From contig JALSPT010000136.1 in the NCBI GenBank assembly GCA_026985785.1, forward strand, positions 1-39,214: 39,214 nucleotides of DNA. Reading direction: 5' to 3'. This stretch comes from Anaerolineales bacterium. Its GTDB lineage: Bacteria > Chloroflexota > Anaerolineae > Anaerolineales > DRMV01. Both the position numbers and the translations under genes were made by a program. This document shows positions 16,947-24,903 of this stretch, piece by piece; the stretch's first letter is position 1; every line of letters starts with the position of its first letter. The notes under the pieces are model-generated. The model was given only the letters and a program-made list of their open reading frames with translations, did no database searches and had not been told where the DNA came from.

Positions 16947-17072
16947 GATCTCACCCCTCCCCCGCCGCCTACGGCGGCCTCCCCCTCCCCTCCCTTCAGT
17001 AAGGGAGGGGAGGGGGAAGGCGGAGGCTGTCCTAACGAAGGACAAGCCTCCGCCAGGGGGTGGGGAGAGATC
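16947..17072. repeat. Structured repeat element, copy 1 (17-bp imperfect terminal inverted repeats, three hairpins)
   Basis: The ends GATCTCACCCCTCCCCC (16947-16963) and GGGGGTGGGGAGAGATC (17056-17072) are inverted repeats matching at 15 of 17 positions. Inside are three hairpins. GCCGCC/GGCGGC lies at 16964-16978. A perfect 16-bp stem with CAGT loop lies at 16981-17016. A 10-bp stem GGCGGAGGCT/AGCCTCCGCC at 17019-17054 has an inner GTCC/GGAC pairing. It occupies most of the 320-bp gap between the MaoC and lysS genes. If minus-strand transcripts start near 17115, it would be transcribed as the leader of the MaoC-PBP operon. A second copy is at 30048-30169. Confidence 0.85.
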
Positions 17073-17101
17073 TGGCCATACGATAGCCTTATCTACAACA
17101 T

Positions 17102-17158
17102 TTGAGTGCACCCAGTGGCCTACATTATAATGCACATCTGCCCTGCCGATGATATAAT
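17102..17158. promoter_or_regulatory. lysS promoter region with palindromic -10 (two candidate -10 elements)
   Basis: TTGAGT at 17102-17107 is 18 bp before TATAAT at 17126-17131. A second, extended -10, TGATATAAT, lies at 17150-17158, 41 bp before the lysS start. CATTATAATG at 17123-17132 is a perfect palindrome, so TATAAT also reads on the minus strand (17129 down to 17124), facing the MaoC-PBP operon. This makes it a candidate bidirectional promoter. Confidence 0.6.
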
Positions 17159-17198
17159 CTGCCCGCGTGTAAACACATCATCCTGCACGAGGCCTGCC

Positions 17199-18785
17199 AT
17201 GCCCCACGAACTCAACCCTTTGGAAAAGCAACGCCTGGAAAAACTGGAGCGTCTGCGCGAGATGGGCATCGAGCCTTACCCCAACCGCGCCGAGCGCACC
17301 CATACTGCCGCCGAAGCCAAAGCGGCCTTAGAGGCTGCCGAGGCCGCAGGCGAGGCCGAAGCACCGCGCGTCACCGTGGCCGGGCGGCTGCGCGCCATAC
17401 GCCCGATGGGCAAGATCACCTTTGCCCATATCGAAGACGAAAGCGACCGCCTGCAACTGTTCTTCCAGGCCAACACGTTGGGCAAGGAACGCCTCAAGTT
17501 GTTCAACAAACTGTTCGACCTGGGCGATTTCGTGCAAGCCTCCGGCTACCTCTTCCGCACCCGCACGGGCGAGATCACCGTCCACGTGGAAGACTTCCGC
17601 ATGTTGGCCAAGGCCATCACCCCCCTGCCGCCGGCCAAGGACGAGGTGGTGGACGGCAAGGTCGTGCGCCACGCCGTGCTGGCCGACCCCGAAACCCGCT
17701 ACCGCCAGCGTTATGCCGACTTGGCGGTGAACCCCGAAGTGCGCGACATCTTCCGCACGCGTGCCAAAATCGTGCGCGCGCTGCGCGATTTCCTCGACGA
17801 GCGGGGTTTCCTGGAAGTAGAAACCCCCATCTTGCAGCCCATCTACGGTGGCGCGGCTGCCCGTCCCTTCGTCACTTACCACAACCAACTCAAGCAGCAA
17901 CTCTACCTCCGCATCTCCTTCGAACTTTACCTCAAGCGCCTGTTGGTTGGCATGTTCGAGAAAGTGTACGAAATCGGGCGCGATTTCCGCAACGAGGGTA
18001 TCTCTTTCAAGCACAACCCCGAATTCACCCAACTGGAATTTTACTGGGCGTATGCCGATTACCAAAAAGTAATGGCGTTGACCGAGGAGATGCTGGCTTA
18101 TGTGGCCGACCGCGTGCTGGGCACCCGCAAATTCACCTGGCAAGGACACGAAATCGACCTCAACCCACCCTGGCGACGGGTGGAACTGCGCCAGGGGCTG
18201 AAAGAAGCCACCGGCATCGACATCGCCGAGCACCCCGACGCCGCCAGCCTGGCTGCCGCCATGCAGGCCCAGGGCCTCCACCCCAAGCCGAACGCCTCAC
18301 GCGGCAAACTCATCGACCAGATGGTGGGCGACTATCTGGAACCGACCTTCATCCAGCCGACTTTCCTCTACGATTACCCGCGCGATATCTCGCCCCTGGC
18401 CAAGGCCAAGCCCGGCGACCCCAATACGGTGGAGCGCTTCGAGGGCTTCATCGGCGGGATGGAACTGTGCAACGCGTTCACCGAACTCAACGACCCCCTC
18501 GACCAGGAAGCCCGCTTTTTGGAGATGGGGCGCACTTACGCCGCCGACGACGAAGAACGCCATCCCATCGACGAGGACTATCTGCGCGCCATGCGCTATG
18601 GCATGCCGCCCAACGGTGGTTTTGGCATGGGCATCGACCGCCTGACCATGCTGTTTACTGACAAGCACAGCATTCGCGAAGTGATCCTCTTCCCCCATCT
18701 GCGCGAGCGCAGCGCAGATGGCAAGGCGGCCACCAACGGCTCAGAGGGCAAAGCATCCGCCCCGGAGGAAGGAGGCGAGGCATGA
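17199..18785 (+). CDS. lysS: Lysyl-tRNA synthetase, class II
   Basis: Charges tRNA-Lys in the cytoplasm. The 528-residue protein has the OB-fold anticodon-binding domain (about 60-170; VTVAGRLRAIRPMGKITFAHI) and the class II catalytic core. Motif 1 surrounds FLEVETPILQPIYGGAAARPF, motif 2 is VYEIGRDFRNEGIS..HNPEFTQLEFYWAY, and motif 3 is GFGMGIDRLTMLFTD. The frame is open from 17106, but GAGG at 17189-17192 and the start of homology favour the ATG at 17199. The C terminus carries a short Ala/Gly/Glu-rich extension. It overlaps the downstream 102-aa gene by 4 bp (ATGA), placing a small signalling-like protein under the same transcript. Confidence 0.96.
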   Translation: MPHELNPLEKQRLEKLERLREMGIEPYPNRAERTHTAAEAKAALEAAEAAGEAEAPRVTVAGRLRAIRPMGKITFAHIEDESDRLQLFFQANTLGKERLKLFNKLFDLGDFVQASGYLFRTRTGEITVHVEDFRMLAKAITPLPPAKDEVVDGKVVRHAVLADPETRYRQRYADLAVNPEVRDIFRTRAKIVRALRDFLDERGFLEVETPILQPIYGGAAARPFVTYHNQLKQQLYLRISFELYLKRLLVGMFEKVYEIGRDFRNEGISFKHNPEFTQLEFYWAYADYQKVMALTEEMLAYVADRVLGTRKFTWQGHEIDLNPPWRRVELRQGLKEATGIDIAEHPDAASLAAAMQAQGLHPKPNASRGKLIDQMVGDYLEPTFIQPTFLYDYPRDISPLAKAKPGDPNTVERFEGFIGGMELCNAFTELNDPLDQEARFLEMGRTYAADDEERHPIDEDYLRAMRYGMPPNGGFGMGIDRLTMLFTDKHSIREVILFPHLRERSADGKAATNGSEGKASAPEEGGEA

Positions 18786-19090
18786 CGCCGCCTGCGGGGC
18801 ATGAAACCATTTGGCACGATATTGGCGTGGTGCTCAACGACTTACCGCCCGATGCCCGTCACCGCTATCGCGAGGCCGTTCGGCAATGGGTCCACGACCT
18901 GGGGCATCACGTCGGCCTGATCACCACCAGCGTGGGCCTGCTCCGGCAAGAGAGCCAGGCCAACCCTCAGGCGGCGGTGGACGAGGAATTGTTGAGCATC
19001 ATCGAGGAAGCAGGGCGCGCTTTGCGGGAATTGCTCGCCCAACTGCGGCAACTCCCCGACACGATCGACGACCCACTCGCCAACGGATGA
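18782..19090 (+). CDS. Small stand-alone histidine-phosphoacceptor (DHp)-like protein
   Basis: I do not recognise a named family. The 102 residues resemble the two-helix dimerisation and phosphotransfer domain of histidine kinases without any ATPase domain. Helix 1 contains WVHDLGHHVGLITTSVGLL, where His38-Asp39 aligns with the His-Glu of an H-box. Helix 2 is LLSIIEEAGRALRELLAQL. There is no signal peptide or membrane segment. Its ATG overlaps the lysS stop, with strong GGAGG sites in the end of lysS. A hairpin and then two large histidine kinase genes follow. A role as phosphotransfer partner or dimerisation regulator of those kinases is inference; it could also be a simple helical-hairpin protein. 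Confidence 0.7.
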   Translation: MTPPAGHETIWHDIGVVLNDLPPDARHRYREAVRQWVHDLGHHVGLITTSVGLLRQESQANPQAAVDEELLSIIEEAGRALRELLAQLRQLPDTIDDPLANG

Positions 19091-19110
19091 GAAATCTATT
19101 AGACCTACGA

Positions 19111-19135
19111 AAACCGTGCCCTCCGGGTGCGGTTT
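19111..19135 (+). terminator. Hairpin between the DHp-like gene and the kinase genes (weak terminator or attenuator)
   Basis: AAACCGTGCCC at 19111-19121 and GGGTGCGGTTT at 19125-19135 pair over 11 bp (two as G-U wobble in RNA) around a TCC loop. The T run is only three bases, so termination may be partial. An extended -10-like sequence, TGCTATCAT at 19138-19146, lies immediately after it and could start transcripts for the kinase genes. Confidence 0.5.
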
Positions 19136-19137
19136 CG

Positions 19138-19146
19138 TGCTATCAT
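19138..19146 (+). promoter_or_regulatory. Candidate extended -10 for the kinase-SDR cluster
   Basis: TGCTATCAT matches TGnTATAAT at all but one position, 117 bp before the first kinase ATG. No convincing -35 is visible, as expected for an extended -10. It sits just downstream of the hairpin at 19111-19135. Confidence 0.4.
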
Positions 19147-19262
19147 ACCAAGCAAGGGGGCGCCGGAGAAGCCAGGCTTGCCCGAGAAGTGCCACAGGCA
19201 AGGCCATCCCATGGCGTGAAGGCGAGTTCCTTGCAATCCAGAACCTTTTTGAGGTCACAACC

Positions 19263-20945
19263 ATGACCACAACCACTCGTGAGCGTATTTTGGTGGTAGA
19301 ACCCGATCCTGAAATTGCCGACCTGGTGGCGCGCCAAAGCCTGCAGCCGTTGCACTATCGCGTCAAGGTGGTGGGAAAGGCCGTTGCTGCCCTTCAGGAA
19401 AGCGCGTCCTTCGCCCCCCATCTCATCATCACTGACCTGCGCTTACCCGACCTGAGCGGCAAAGACCTGCTGGCGGCCTTGCAATCGCAAGGAGGAGCAG
19501 ACACGCCGCCGATCATCGTGATCGCCGACGCGAGCGAAGAACACGACATCATCCAGGCTTTTCGCCTGGGGGCGGCGGATTTCCTCCTCTGGCCGATGCA
19601 CGACACCGAAGTGGTGTCTGCCGTCGAGCGGGTACTCAAGCAAGTGCGCGAGCGGCGCTCCAAGTGGCAACTCTCACAACAACTTCGGAAAGCCAACCAG
19701 GAACTACAAAGGCGCGTGCGCGAACTGACGACCCTCTTCGACCTGGCCAAAATGATGGCCTCGGTCACCGAGCAACAGGTACTTTTCCGTCGCTTGGTAG
19801 AGGGCGCACTGCGCCTCACCGAAGCAGACCGAGGGTGGATGTTCCTCCGGCAGGGCAACAGCAAGCGATTGGCGCTGGTGGCGCAGCAAGGGCTACCGCG
19901 CAGCCTCGCGGCACGTGTGGGGCAACCGTGGGACGACGGATTGAGCAGCCTGGTCATGCTCTCCGGCGAACCGCTGAGCATCTACGGCGAGCCTTTGCGC
20001 CGCTTCAAAGTCTACCAACTTGGCCAATCGGCGCTGGTGATGCCGGTCAAGGTCAAAAAAGAGGTGATTGCCGTTTTAGTGGTCATGCGCCAGGAGCCGA
20101 TTCCCTTCTCCAGCGATGAACAGGCGCTGCTGGCGGCTATGGCCGATTACGCCTCCATTGCTCTGGCCAATGTCCGCCTCTTTCAGGCACTCAAAGAACG
20201 CGCCCAAACCATGCAGCGCACGGCCAAGGCTGCTCGCGAGGGCGAAACCCTCAAAAATGAATTGCTGCAGAATGTGAGCCATGAACTCCGCACATCCTTG
20301 GAGAGCGCCCAAAACGAGGTAAGGATGTTGCTGGAAGGCCGGATGGGGTCTCTGACGCCAGAACAGCGACAAACCTTGGAGACCGTGCAGCAAACACTGA
20401 CGGCCATCGGGAATGTGGTGACCTCGATGACAGCGCTGCAAAGCGTTTCCCTCGCGCCTTCACACTGGGCAAAGGTCAACCTGGCCGACCTGGCTCAATT
20501 GGCCGTAGCCCGCCACAAAAGCCGGGCACAGAAACGAGGCATCCAGTTGGAAGCCCCAGCGGCCTCCAAACGCATCGAGGTCCTGGGCGACCCTAACCAG
20601 TTGAAGCTTGTGTTCGAGCACCTGATAGATAACGCCCTGAAGTTCACGGCCACAGGGGGGCAGGTAAACGTGCGTTTGGATACCCAAGATGGCGCAGCCC
20701 ACGTGGCCGTGCAGGACACCGGCATCGGTATTGCACAGGAACATCTGCCGCACGTTTTCGAACGCTTTTACCAAGCCGAGGGCACGACCGCCCGCCGTCA
20801 TGGTGGGCTGGGACTGGGGCTCTCGGTCGTCAAAGAAATCATTGCTGCCCATAATGGCCGCATTTGGATCGACAGCCGTCCCCAGGAAGGCACTACTGTG
20901 CATTTTACCCTTCCGCTGGCCAGGCAACAAAAGAAAGGTGGCTGA
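19263..20945 (+). CDS. Histidine kinase with N-terminal degenerate receiver, GAF and HisKA-HATPase
   Basis: Soluble sensor kinase of 560 residues with no membrane segment. Order: receiver-like domain (about 8-125), coiled linker, GAF domain (about 165-310), HisKA with H-box SHELRTSLE (about 340-400), and HATPase_c with N box (HLIDNALKF), G1 (DTGIGIA), F box (FERFYQAEG) and G2 (GLGLGLSVVKE). The receiver keeps acceptor Asp58. Compared with CheY-type receivers, the second acidic residue is Pro14, the switch Ser/Thr is Ala88 and the conserved Lys is Trp110 (DFLLWPM). The H-box has Ser where Pro is usual. GAGG at 19251-19254 supports ATG 19263, although the frame is open upstream. The next kinase starts 1 bp after the stop. 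Confidence 0.92.
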   Translation: MTTTTRERILVVEPDPEIADLVARQSLQPLHYRVKVVGKAVAALQESASFAPHLIITDLRLPDLSGKDLLAALQSQGGADTPPIIVIADASEEHDIIQAFRLGAADFLLWPMHDTEVVSAVERVLKQVRERRSKWQLSQQLRKANQELQRRVRELTTLFDLAKMMASVTEQQVLFRRLVEGALRLTEADRGWMFLRQGNSKRLALVAQQGLPRSLAARVGQPWDDGLSSLVMLSGEPLSIYGEPLRRFKVYQLGQSALVMPVKVKKEVIAVLVVMRQEPIPFSSDEQALLAAMADYASIALANVRLFQALKERAQTMQRTAKAAREGETLKNELLQNVSHELRTSLESAQNEVRMLLEGRMGSLTPEQRQTLETVQQTLTAIGNVVTSMTALQSVSLAPSHWAKVNLADLAQLAVARHKSRAQKRGIQLEAPAASKRIEVLGDPNQLKLVFEHLIDNALKFTATGGQVNVRLDTQDGAAHVAVQDTGIGIAQEHLPHVFERFYQAEGTTARRHGGLGLGLSVVKEIIAAHNGRIWIDSRPQEGTTVHFTLPLARQQKKGG

Positions 20946-20946
20946 C

Positions 20947-22917
20947 ATGCCTATCGCCAAGGTTCTTCTGCTGGTAGCCCATGCACCGACGCGCCACGAG
21001 TTAGAGCACGCCTTGCAAGCGGCAAAATTCGAAGTCGTACAGCCACCGGAGGGGATCTGGCAAGCCCAGGGCACCTCTTCGGTTTTATCCGCCGAGGGAA
21101 TCGACCTGATCATCGCCGATCCGACCGGGCTCGCTACCCCTACCGTGGCAGCGTTGTTGGAAAAAGCACCCTACCTCCCCGTTGTGCTCTTTGCAACCCG
21201 CGTCGGCACCGAAACGTTGATGCAGGCCGTACGCCATAGCGTGGTGGAGGTTTTGACGCCGCCCGTGCGCTACGAGAACCTGAGAGAGGTTCTGCGGCGG
21301 GCGCTTGCCCGGCAGGAAGTGATCCGGCGATGGGTGTTGTTGGAGGCCCGGCGGCACACCCAGGAACTGCGCCTTCATTTGGATGAACTCCAAACCCTGC
21401 TGCGCGTCGGGCGAGCATTGACCTCCGAACTGGATCTCGATACCGTACTCGGCACGGTAGTCCACGCGGCGGTAGAGTTAACCGGGGCAGAGGAAAGCAC
21501 CCTGCTGTTGCTGGACGAAGCGTCGGGAGAGTTGTTCCTCCGGGCCTCGTACGACTTCAAAAATGGCATCAACACCCTGCGGCTTAAAGTAGAGGACACG
21601 CTGGCTGGGAGCGTCGTGCGCAGCGGCCAGGCGGTGGTACTCGACCAGGACACCCCGGAGAAAATCAAAACCTCGTATCTGGTGCAATCGCTGATCTACG
21701 TACCCCTCTACATCCACGGCCACATCATCGGCGTGTTGGGCGTCGACAATCGAGAACAGCGGGCGCATTTTACCCAGCGCGATGTAGCCCGCCTCACCGC
21801 CCTGGCCGAATACGCTGCGGTTGCCCTGGACAACGCGCAACTCTTTGCCGCAGTCAACGCCGAACGCCGTAAACTGGAGACGGTGCTGCAAAACATCAAA
21901 GAGGGCGTGCTGGTGTTGAATGCCCACGGCGAAACCGTGCTGGTCAACAACACCGCCCGCATGGTGTTGGAAGCCCCCGCCGACCGCCAACTCATTGGGC
22001 GCAACCTGGTGGAGATTTGCCGGAACGCAGAAGTGGAAGAAGGAGCCCAACAAGCGTTGAACGGCGCGGAATACCACACGGAAATCACCCTGTCTGACGG
22101 GCGGGTGTTCAGCATGGAAGCCGTGCCCATCCCCAACGTGGGCGTAGCCCTGACGTTTTATGACATCACCCACTTCAAAGAACTCGACCGCATCAAAAGC
22201 GAATTCGTCAGCGCGGTTTCCCATGACCTGCGCTCTCCTCTGACGGCCATCCTGGGTTACGTCGACCTGCTTTCCCGCGCCGGCCCTTTGAACCCGATGC
22301 AAAACCACTTCATCGAACGGGTGCGCCTCAACGTCGAAAACATCACCAACCTCATCAACGACCTGTTGGACCTGGGGCGCATCGAAGCCGGTTTCGACGC
22401 CGAGAAAACGCCGCTGGACATCAGCACGATTCTGCGGTATGCCATCGACGGATGGCAGCCGCGCGCGCAGGAAAAGCGCCAGCAACTGGTGTTGCACCTC
22501 GCCGACAACCTGCCGCTCATCCTGGGGCACGCCGTTCGCCTGCGCCAAATGCTGGACAATTTGATCGGCAACGCCGTGAAGTACACCCCCGAAGGCGGCC
22601 TGATCGAAGTCATCGCCGAGAGTCGCGGAGACCAAGTCATCATCCGCGTGCGCGACAACGGCCCCGGCATTCCCCCTTCCGAACAGCCGTATATTTTCAA
22701 CAAATTCTTCCGCGGCAGCAACGTTGCCTCCGAGCAAAGCGGCACCGGCTTGGGCTTGGCGATCGTCAAATCCATCGTGGAAAATCACCATGGCCGCATC
22801 TGGGTGGATTCCGAAGTCGGCAAAGGCACCACGTTTACCGTGGTATTGCCGGGCCTGGAAGAGGGCAGCGCGGGCGCGATCAGGCATGAAGAAGACACAA
22901 AAGAGAGGGAACCATGA
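20947..22917 (+). CDS. Histidine kinase with N-terminal pseudo-receiver, GAF, PAS and HisKA-HATPase
   Basis: A 656-residue soluble sensor kinase. The N-terminal 120 residues fold like a receiver (VLLLVAHAP, DLIIADPTG, VVLFATR, EVLTPPV). They keep only Asp58: the acidic pair is Ala-His, the Thr is Ala and the Lys is Thr. A GAF domain follows (about 150-300), then a PAS domain (about 310-410; NIKEGVLVLNAHGETVLVN). HisKA has the canonical H-box SHDLRSPLTAILGY (about 420-485). HATPase_c has NLIGNAVKYTP, DNGPGIPP, FNKFFRGS and GTGLGLAIVKS. AAGGTGG precedes the ATG. It starts 1 bp after the previous kinase and overlaps the SDR gene by 4 bp. No response regulator with an output domain is encoded nearby. 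Confidence 0.93.
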   Translation: MPIAKVLLLVAHAPTRHELEHALQAAKFEVVQPPEGIWQAQGTSSVLSAEGIDLIIADPTGLATPTVAALLEKAPYLPVVLFATRVGTETLMQAVRHSVVEVLTPPVRYENLREVLRRALARQEVIRRWVLLEARRHTQELRLHLDELQTLLRVGRALTSELDLDTVLGTVVHAAVELTGAEESTLLLLDEASGELFLRASYDFKNGINTLRLKVEDTLAGSVVRSGQAVVLDQDTPEKIKTSYLVQSLIYVPLYIHGHIIGVLGVDNREQRAHFTQRDVARLTALAEYAAVALDNAQLFAAVNAERRKLETVLQNIKEGVLVLNAHGETVLVNNTARMVLEAPADRQLIGRNLVEICRNAEVEEGAQQALNGAEYHTEITLSDGRVFSMEAVPIPNVGVALTFYDITHFKELDRIKSEFVSAVSHDLRSPLTAILGYVDLLSRAGPLNPMQNHFIERVRLNVENITNLINDLLDLGRIEAGFDAEKTPLDISTILRYAIDGWQPRAQEKRQQLVLHLADNLPLILGHAVRLRQMLDNLIGNAVKYTPEGGLIEVIAESRGDQVIIRVRDNGPGIPPSEQPYIFNKFFRGSNVASEQSGTGLGLAIVKSIVENHHGRIWVDSEVGKGTTFTVVLPGLEEGSAGAIRHEEDTKEREP

Positions 22918-23690
22918 CGACAACGGACTTACACGGTCAGGTAGCCGTGGTTACAGGGGCTTCGCGCGGGATTGGCCGCGCGATCGCCGAAGCACTGGCA
23001 GCAGCAGGGGCTGCCGTGGTGGTTTCCAGCCGCAAACAGGGCGCCGTGGAGGCCGTGGCCGAGGCCATCCGCGAGCGAGGTGGTCGGGCGCTGGCCGTGG
23101 CCGCCCACACCGGCGACGGCGAAGCAATCGCCCGGCTGATTGGGCGCGCCGTGGAGGTCTTTGGCGGGGTGGACATCCTGGTAAACAACGCCGCCACCAA
23201 TCCCCACTTCGGGCCGCTGTTGACTGCCGAAGAAAGCCACTGGGCCAAGATCCTGGACGTCAACGTGGTGGGCTATTTCCGCACGGCAAAGGCAGCAGTG
23301 CCGCACATGCAGGCGCGGGGCGGTGGCAAAATCATCAACATCGCTTCCATCGCCGGGCTGACGCCGTTGGCAGGGATGGGGATTTACAGCGCCAGCAAGG
23401 CTGCCGTCATCATGCTGACCCGCGCCCTGGCCCTCGAACTGGCCGGCGCCAACATCCAGGTGAACGCCGTGGCGCCGGGCCTGGTCAAAACGCGCTTCAG
23501 CCAGGCGCTGTGGGACAATCCCGCACTCAACGAAAAAGTGCTGGCCAGCATTCCCCAGGGGCGGATGGCCGCCCCCGAGGAAATTGCCGCCGCGGTGCGC
23601 TTCCTGGTATCGCCCGAAGCGCGTTTCATCACCGGCGAAGTGCTGGTGATGGACGGCGGCCAGCGTTGGCGGGCAGGCTGGTTGGATTGA
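22914..23690 (+). CDS. Short-chain dehydrogenase/reductase (classical SDR)
   Basis: NAD(P)-dependent oxidoreductase, 258 residues, classical SDR with the full catalytic set. Present are the nucleotide-binding TGASRGIG, NNAA, catalytic Ser in NIASIAG, and Tyr-Lys in YSASK. VMDGGQ at the C terminus is typical of 3-oxoacyl-ACP reductase and glucose-dehydrogenase-like members. An SSRK in beta-2 suggests NADP(H). It overlaps the kinase gene by 4 bp (ATGA), so it is probably cotranslated with the kinases, an unusual partner. Its substrate is not evident from sequence. Confidence 0.92.
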   Translation: MTTTDLHGQVAVVTGASRGIGRAIAEALAAAGAAVVVSSRKQGAVEAVAEAIRERGGRALAVAAHTGDGEAIARLIGRAVEVFGGVDILVNNAATNPHFGPLLTAEESHWAKILDVNVVGYFRTAKAAVPHMQARGGGKIINIASIAGLTPLAGMGIYSASKAAVIMLTRALALELAGANIQVNAVAPGLVKTRFSQALWDNPALNEKVLASIPQGRMAAPEEIAAAVRFLVSPEARFITGEVLVMDGGQRWRAGWLD

Positions 23691-23784
23691 GCCTTCCGGC
23701 AAAAAGGCTATCGTGTGGTAGGATGACAGGCGTCGGGAGGCGGACACCGAGAGGGGCCTGATGCCATCGGCGGGGCAAATGCGA

Positions 23785-23790
23785 TATAAT
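23785..23790 (+). promoter_or_regulatory. Candidate -10 of the rseP-ATPase operon
   Basis: TATAAT lies 28 bp before the rseP ATG, with GAGGAG (23810-23814 region) as ribosome binding site between them. No good -35 was found at 16-18 bp spacing. The 128-bp gap after the SDR gene makes a separate promoter reasonable. Confidence 0.45.
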
Positions 23791-23818
23791 CCGGGGGTAC
23801 TTCTTTCGAGGAGCGATC

Positions 23819-24877
23819 ATGACCAGCCTGCTGACGTTCATCGCCGCCCTGGCGATGATGATCTTGCTGCACGAATTCGGCCATTTCGTGGCCGCGCGCC
23901 TGTTGGGGATTCCCATCGAGGAATTTGGGATCGGGTTTCCCCCTCGCTTGCTAACCTTGTTCACGGCTGGAGGCACCCGCTATACCCTCAACGCCATCCC
24001 CTTGGGGGGCTTTGTGCGCCCCAAAGTGCTCAAAGGCGGGGCTGAAGGGGAAGACGTCGTCGACGCCCTCACGGTTGCGCCGCCTTACAAACAACTGCTG
24101 GTTGCCGTAGCCGGCCCGTTGATGAACATCCTCATCGGTGTGGTGCTCTACGTTTTGATCTTTGCCCATCAGGGCATCCCCCAGATGGACAAGATCGTGA
24201 TTGTAGAAGTTGCTCCCCATGGGCCGGCGGCGCAGGCGGGCATCCGCCCCGGCGACCTAGTGATTGCCGCCAATGGCCAGGCAGTGACGAACCCCACGGA
24301 TCTGCACAACGTCATCTACAGGCATCTGGGCGAACCCATCACCCTGACCGTAGAGCGGCAAGGCGAGCAGTTGACCTTTACGCTCATCCCCCGCAACCCG
24401 CCGCCGCCCGACGGCGCCATTGGCATCGCCATGAGCCACCCCCTGAGACCGGCTACTTTGCCTAAGGCCGCTTTTTGGGGTGTGCGGGCGACCTTCGACG
24501 ACATCCGGCGCATTGCCCTTCTACCGGTGACGCTGTTGCGCCAGCACGAGACCAATGCCCGCCTGTTGGGCTACAAAGGCATGTACCAGGTTTACCGCCA
24601 ATTTCGCGCCGCCGACATCCAGGCCGCCCGTCAGCAACCTCAGGATGCTTTTCCGGTCAACACCCTCGTGTTCTTCATCATGGTCACGCTTTCCTTGGGG
24701 GTTTTCAATTTGCTGCCCCTACCGGCATTGGACGGCGGGCGCATGGTGATCTCACTGGCCGAGATGCTGGCGCGGCGGCGAATACCGGTCAAAGTGGTCA
24801 ACGCCATCAACTTTGTAGGTTTCGTGGCGCTTTTGGCGCTCTTGGTACTCATCAATTTACGAGAATGGTTACCGTAA
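23819..24877 (+). CDS. rseP: Site-2 intramembrane metalloprotease (RseP/M50 family)
   Basis: Zinc protease that cuts membrane-embedded substrates such as anti-sigma factors or remnant signal peptides. The 352-residue protein has HEFGH (His18, Glu19, His22) in its first membrane helix and LPALDGGRM (Asp305) in a late helix, the two halves of the zinc site. A single PDZ domain lies between (about 120-205; GPAAQAGIRPGDLVIAANG). NAIPLGGFVRP is the conserved membrane-reentrant loop. Length matches single-PDZ Gram-positive RasP-like forms rather than E. coli RseP. The usual neighbours (dxr, cdsA, bamA) are absent. The HerA-like ATPase follows after 26 bp. Confidence 0.94.
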   Translation: MTSLLTFIAALAMMILLHEFGHFVAARLLGIPIEEFGIGFPPRLLTLFTAGGTRYTLNAIPLGGFVRPKVLKGGAEGEDVVDALTVAPPYKQLLVAVAGPLMNILIGVVLYVLIFAHQGIPQMDKIVIVEVAPHGPAAQAGIRPGDLVIAANGQAVTNPTDLHNVIYRHLGEPITLTVERQGEQLTFTLIPRNPPPPDGAIGIAMSHPLRPATLPKAAFWGVRATFDDIRRIALLPVTLLRQHETNARLLGYKGMYQVYRQFRAADIQAARQQPQDAFPVNTLVFFIMVTLSLGVFNLLPLPALDGGRMVISLAEMLARRRIPVKVVNAINFVGFVALLALLVLINLREWLP

Positions 24878-24903
24878 ATTCGCACAGTTTGGGGAGAATG
24901 CCC

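Noticed and set aside
23691..23784. Terminator after the first SDR gene
   Set aside because: Only a 4-bp AGCC/GGCT pairing could be found, with no T run.
24475..24903. N-terminal extension of the HerA-like ATPase frame back to 24475
   Set aside because: It overlaps the end of rseP in another frame; the ribosome site and family-like start lie at 24904.
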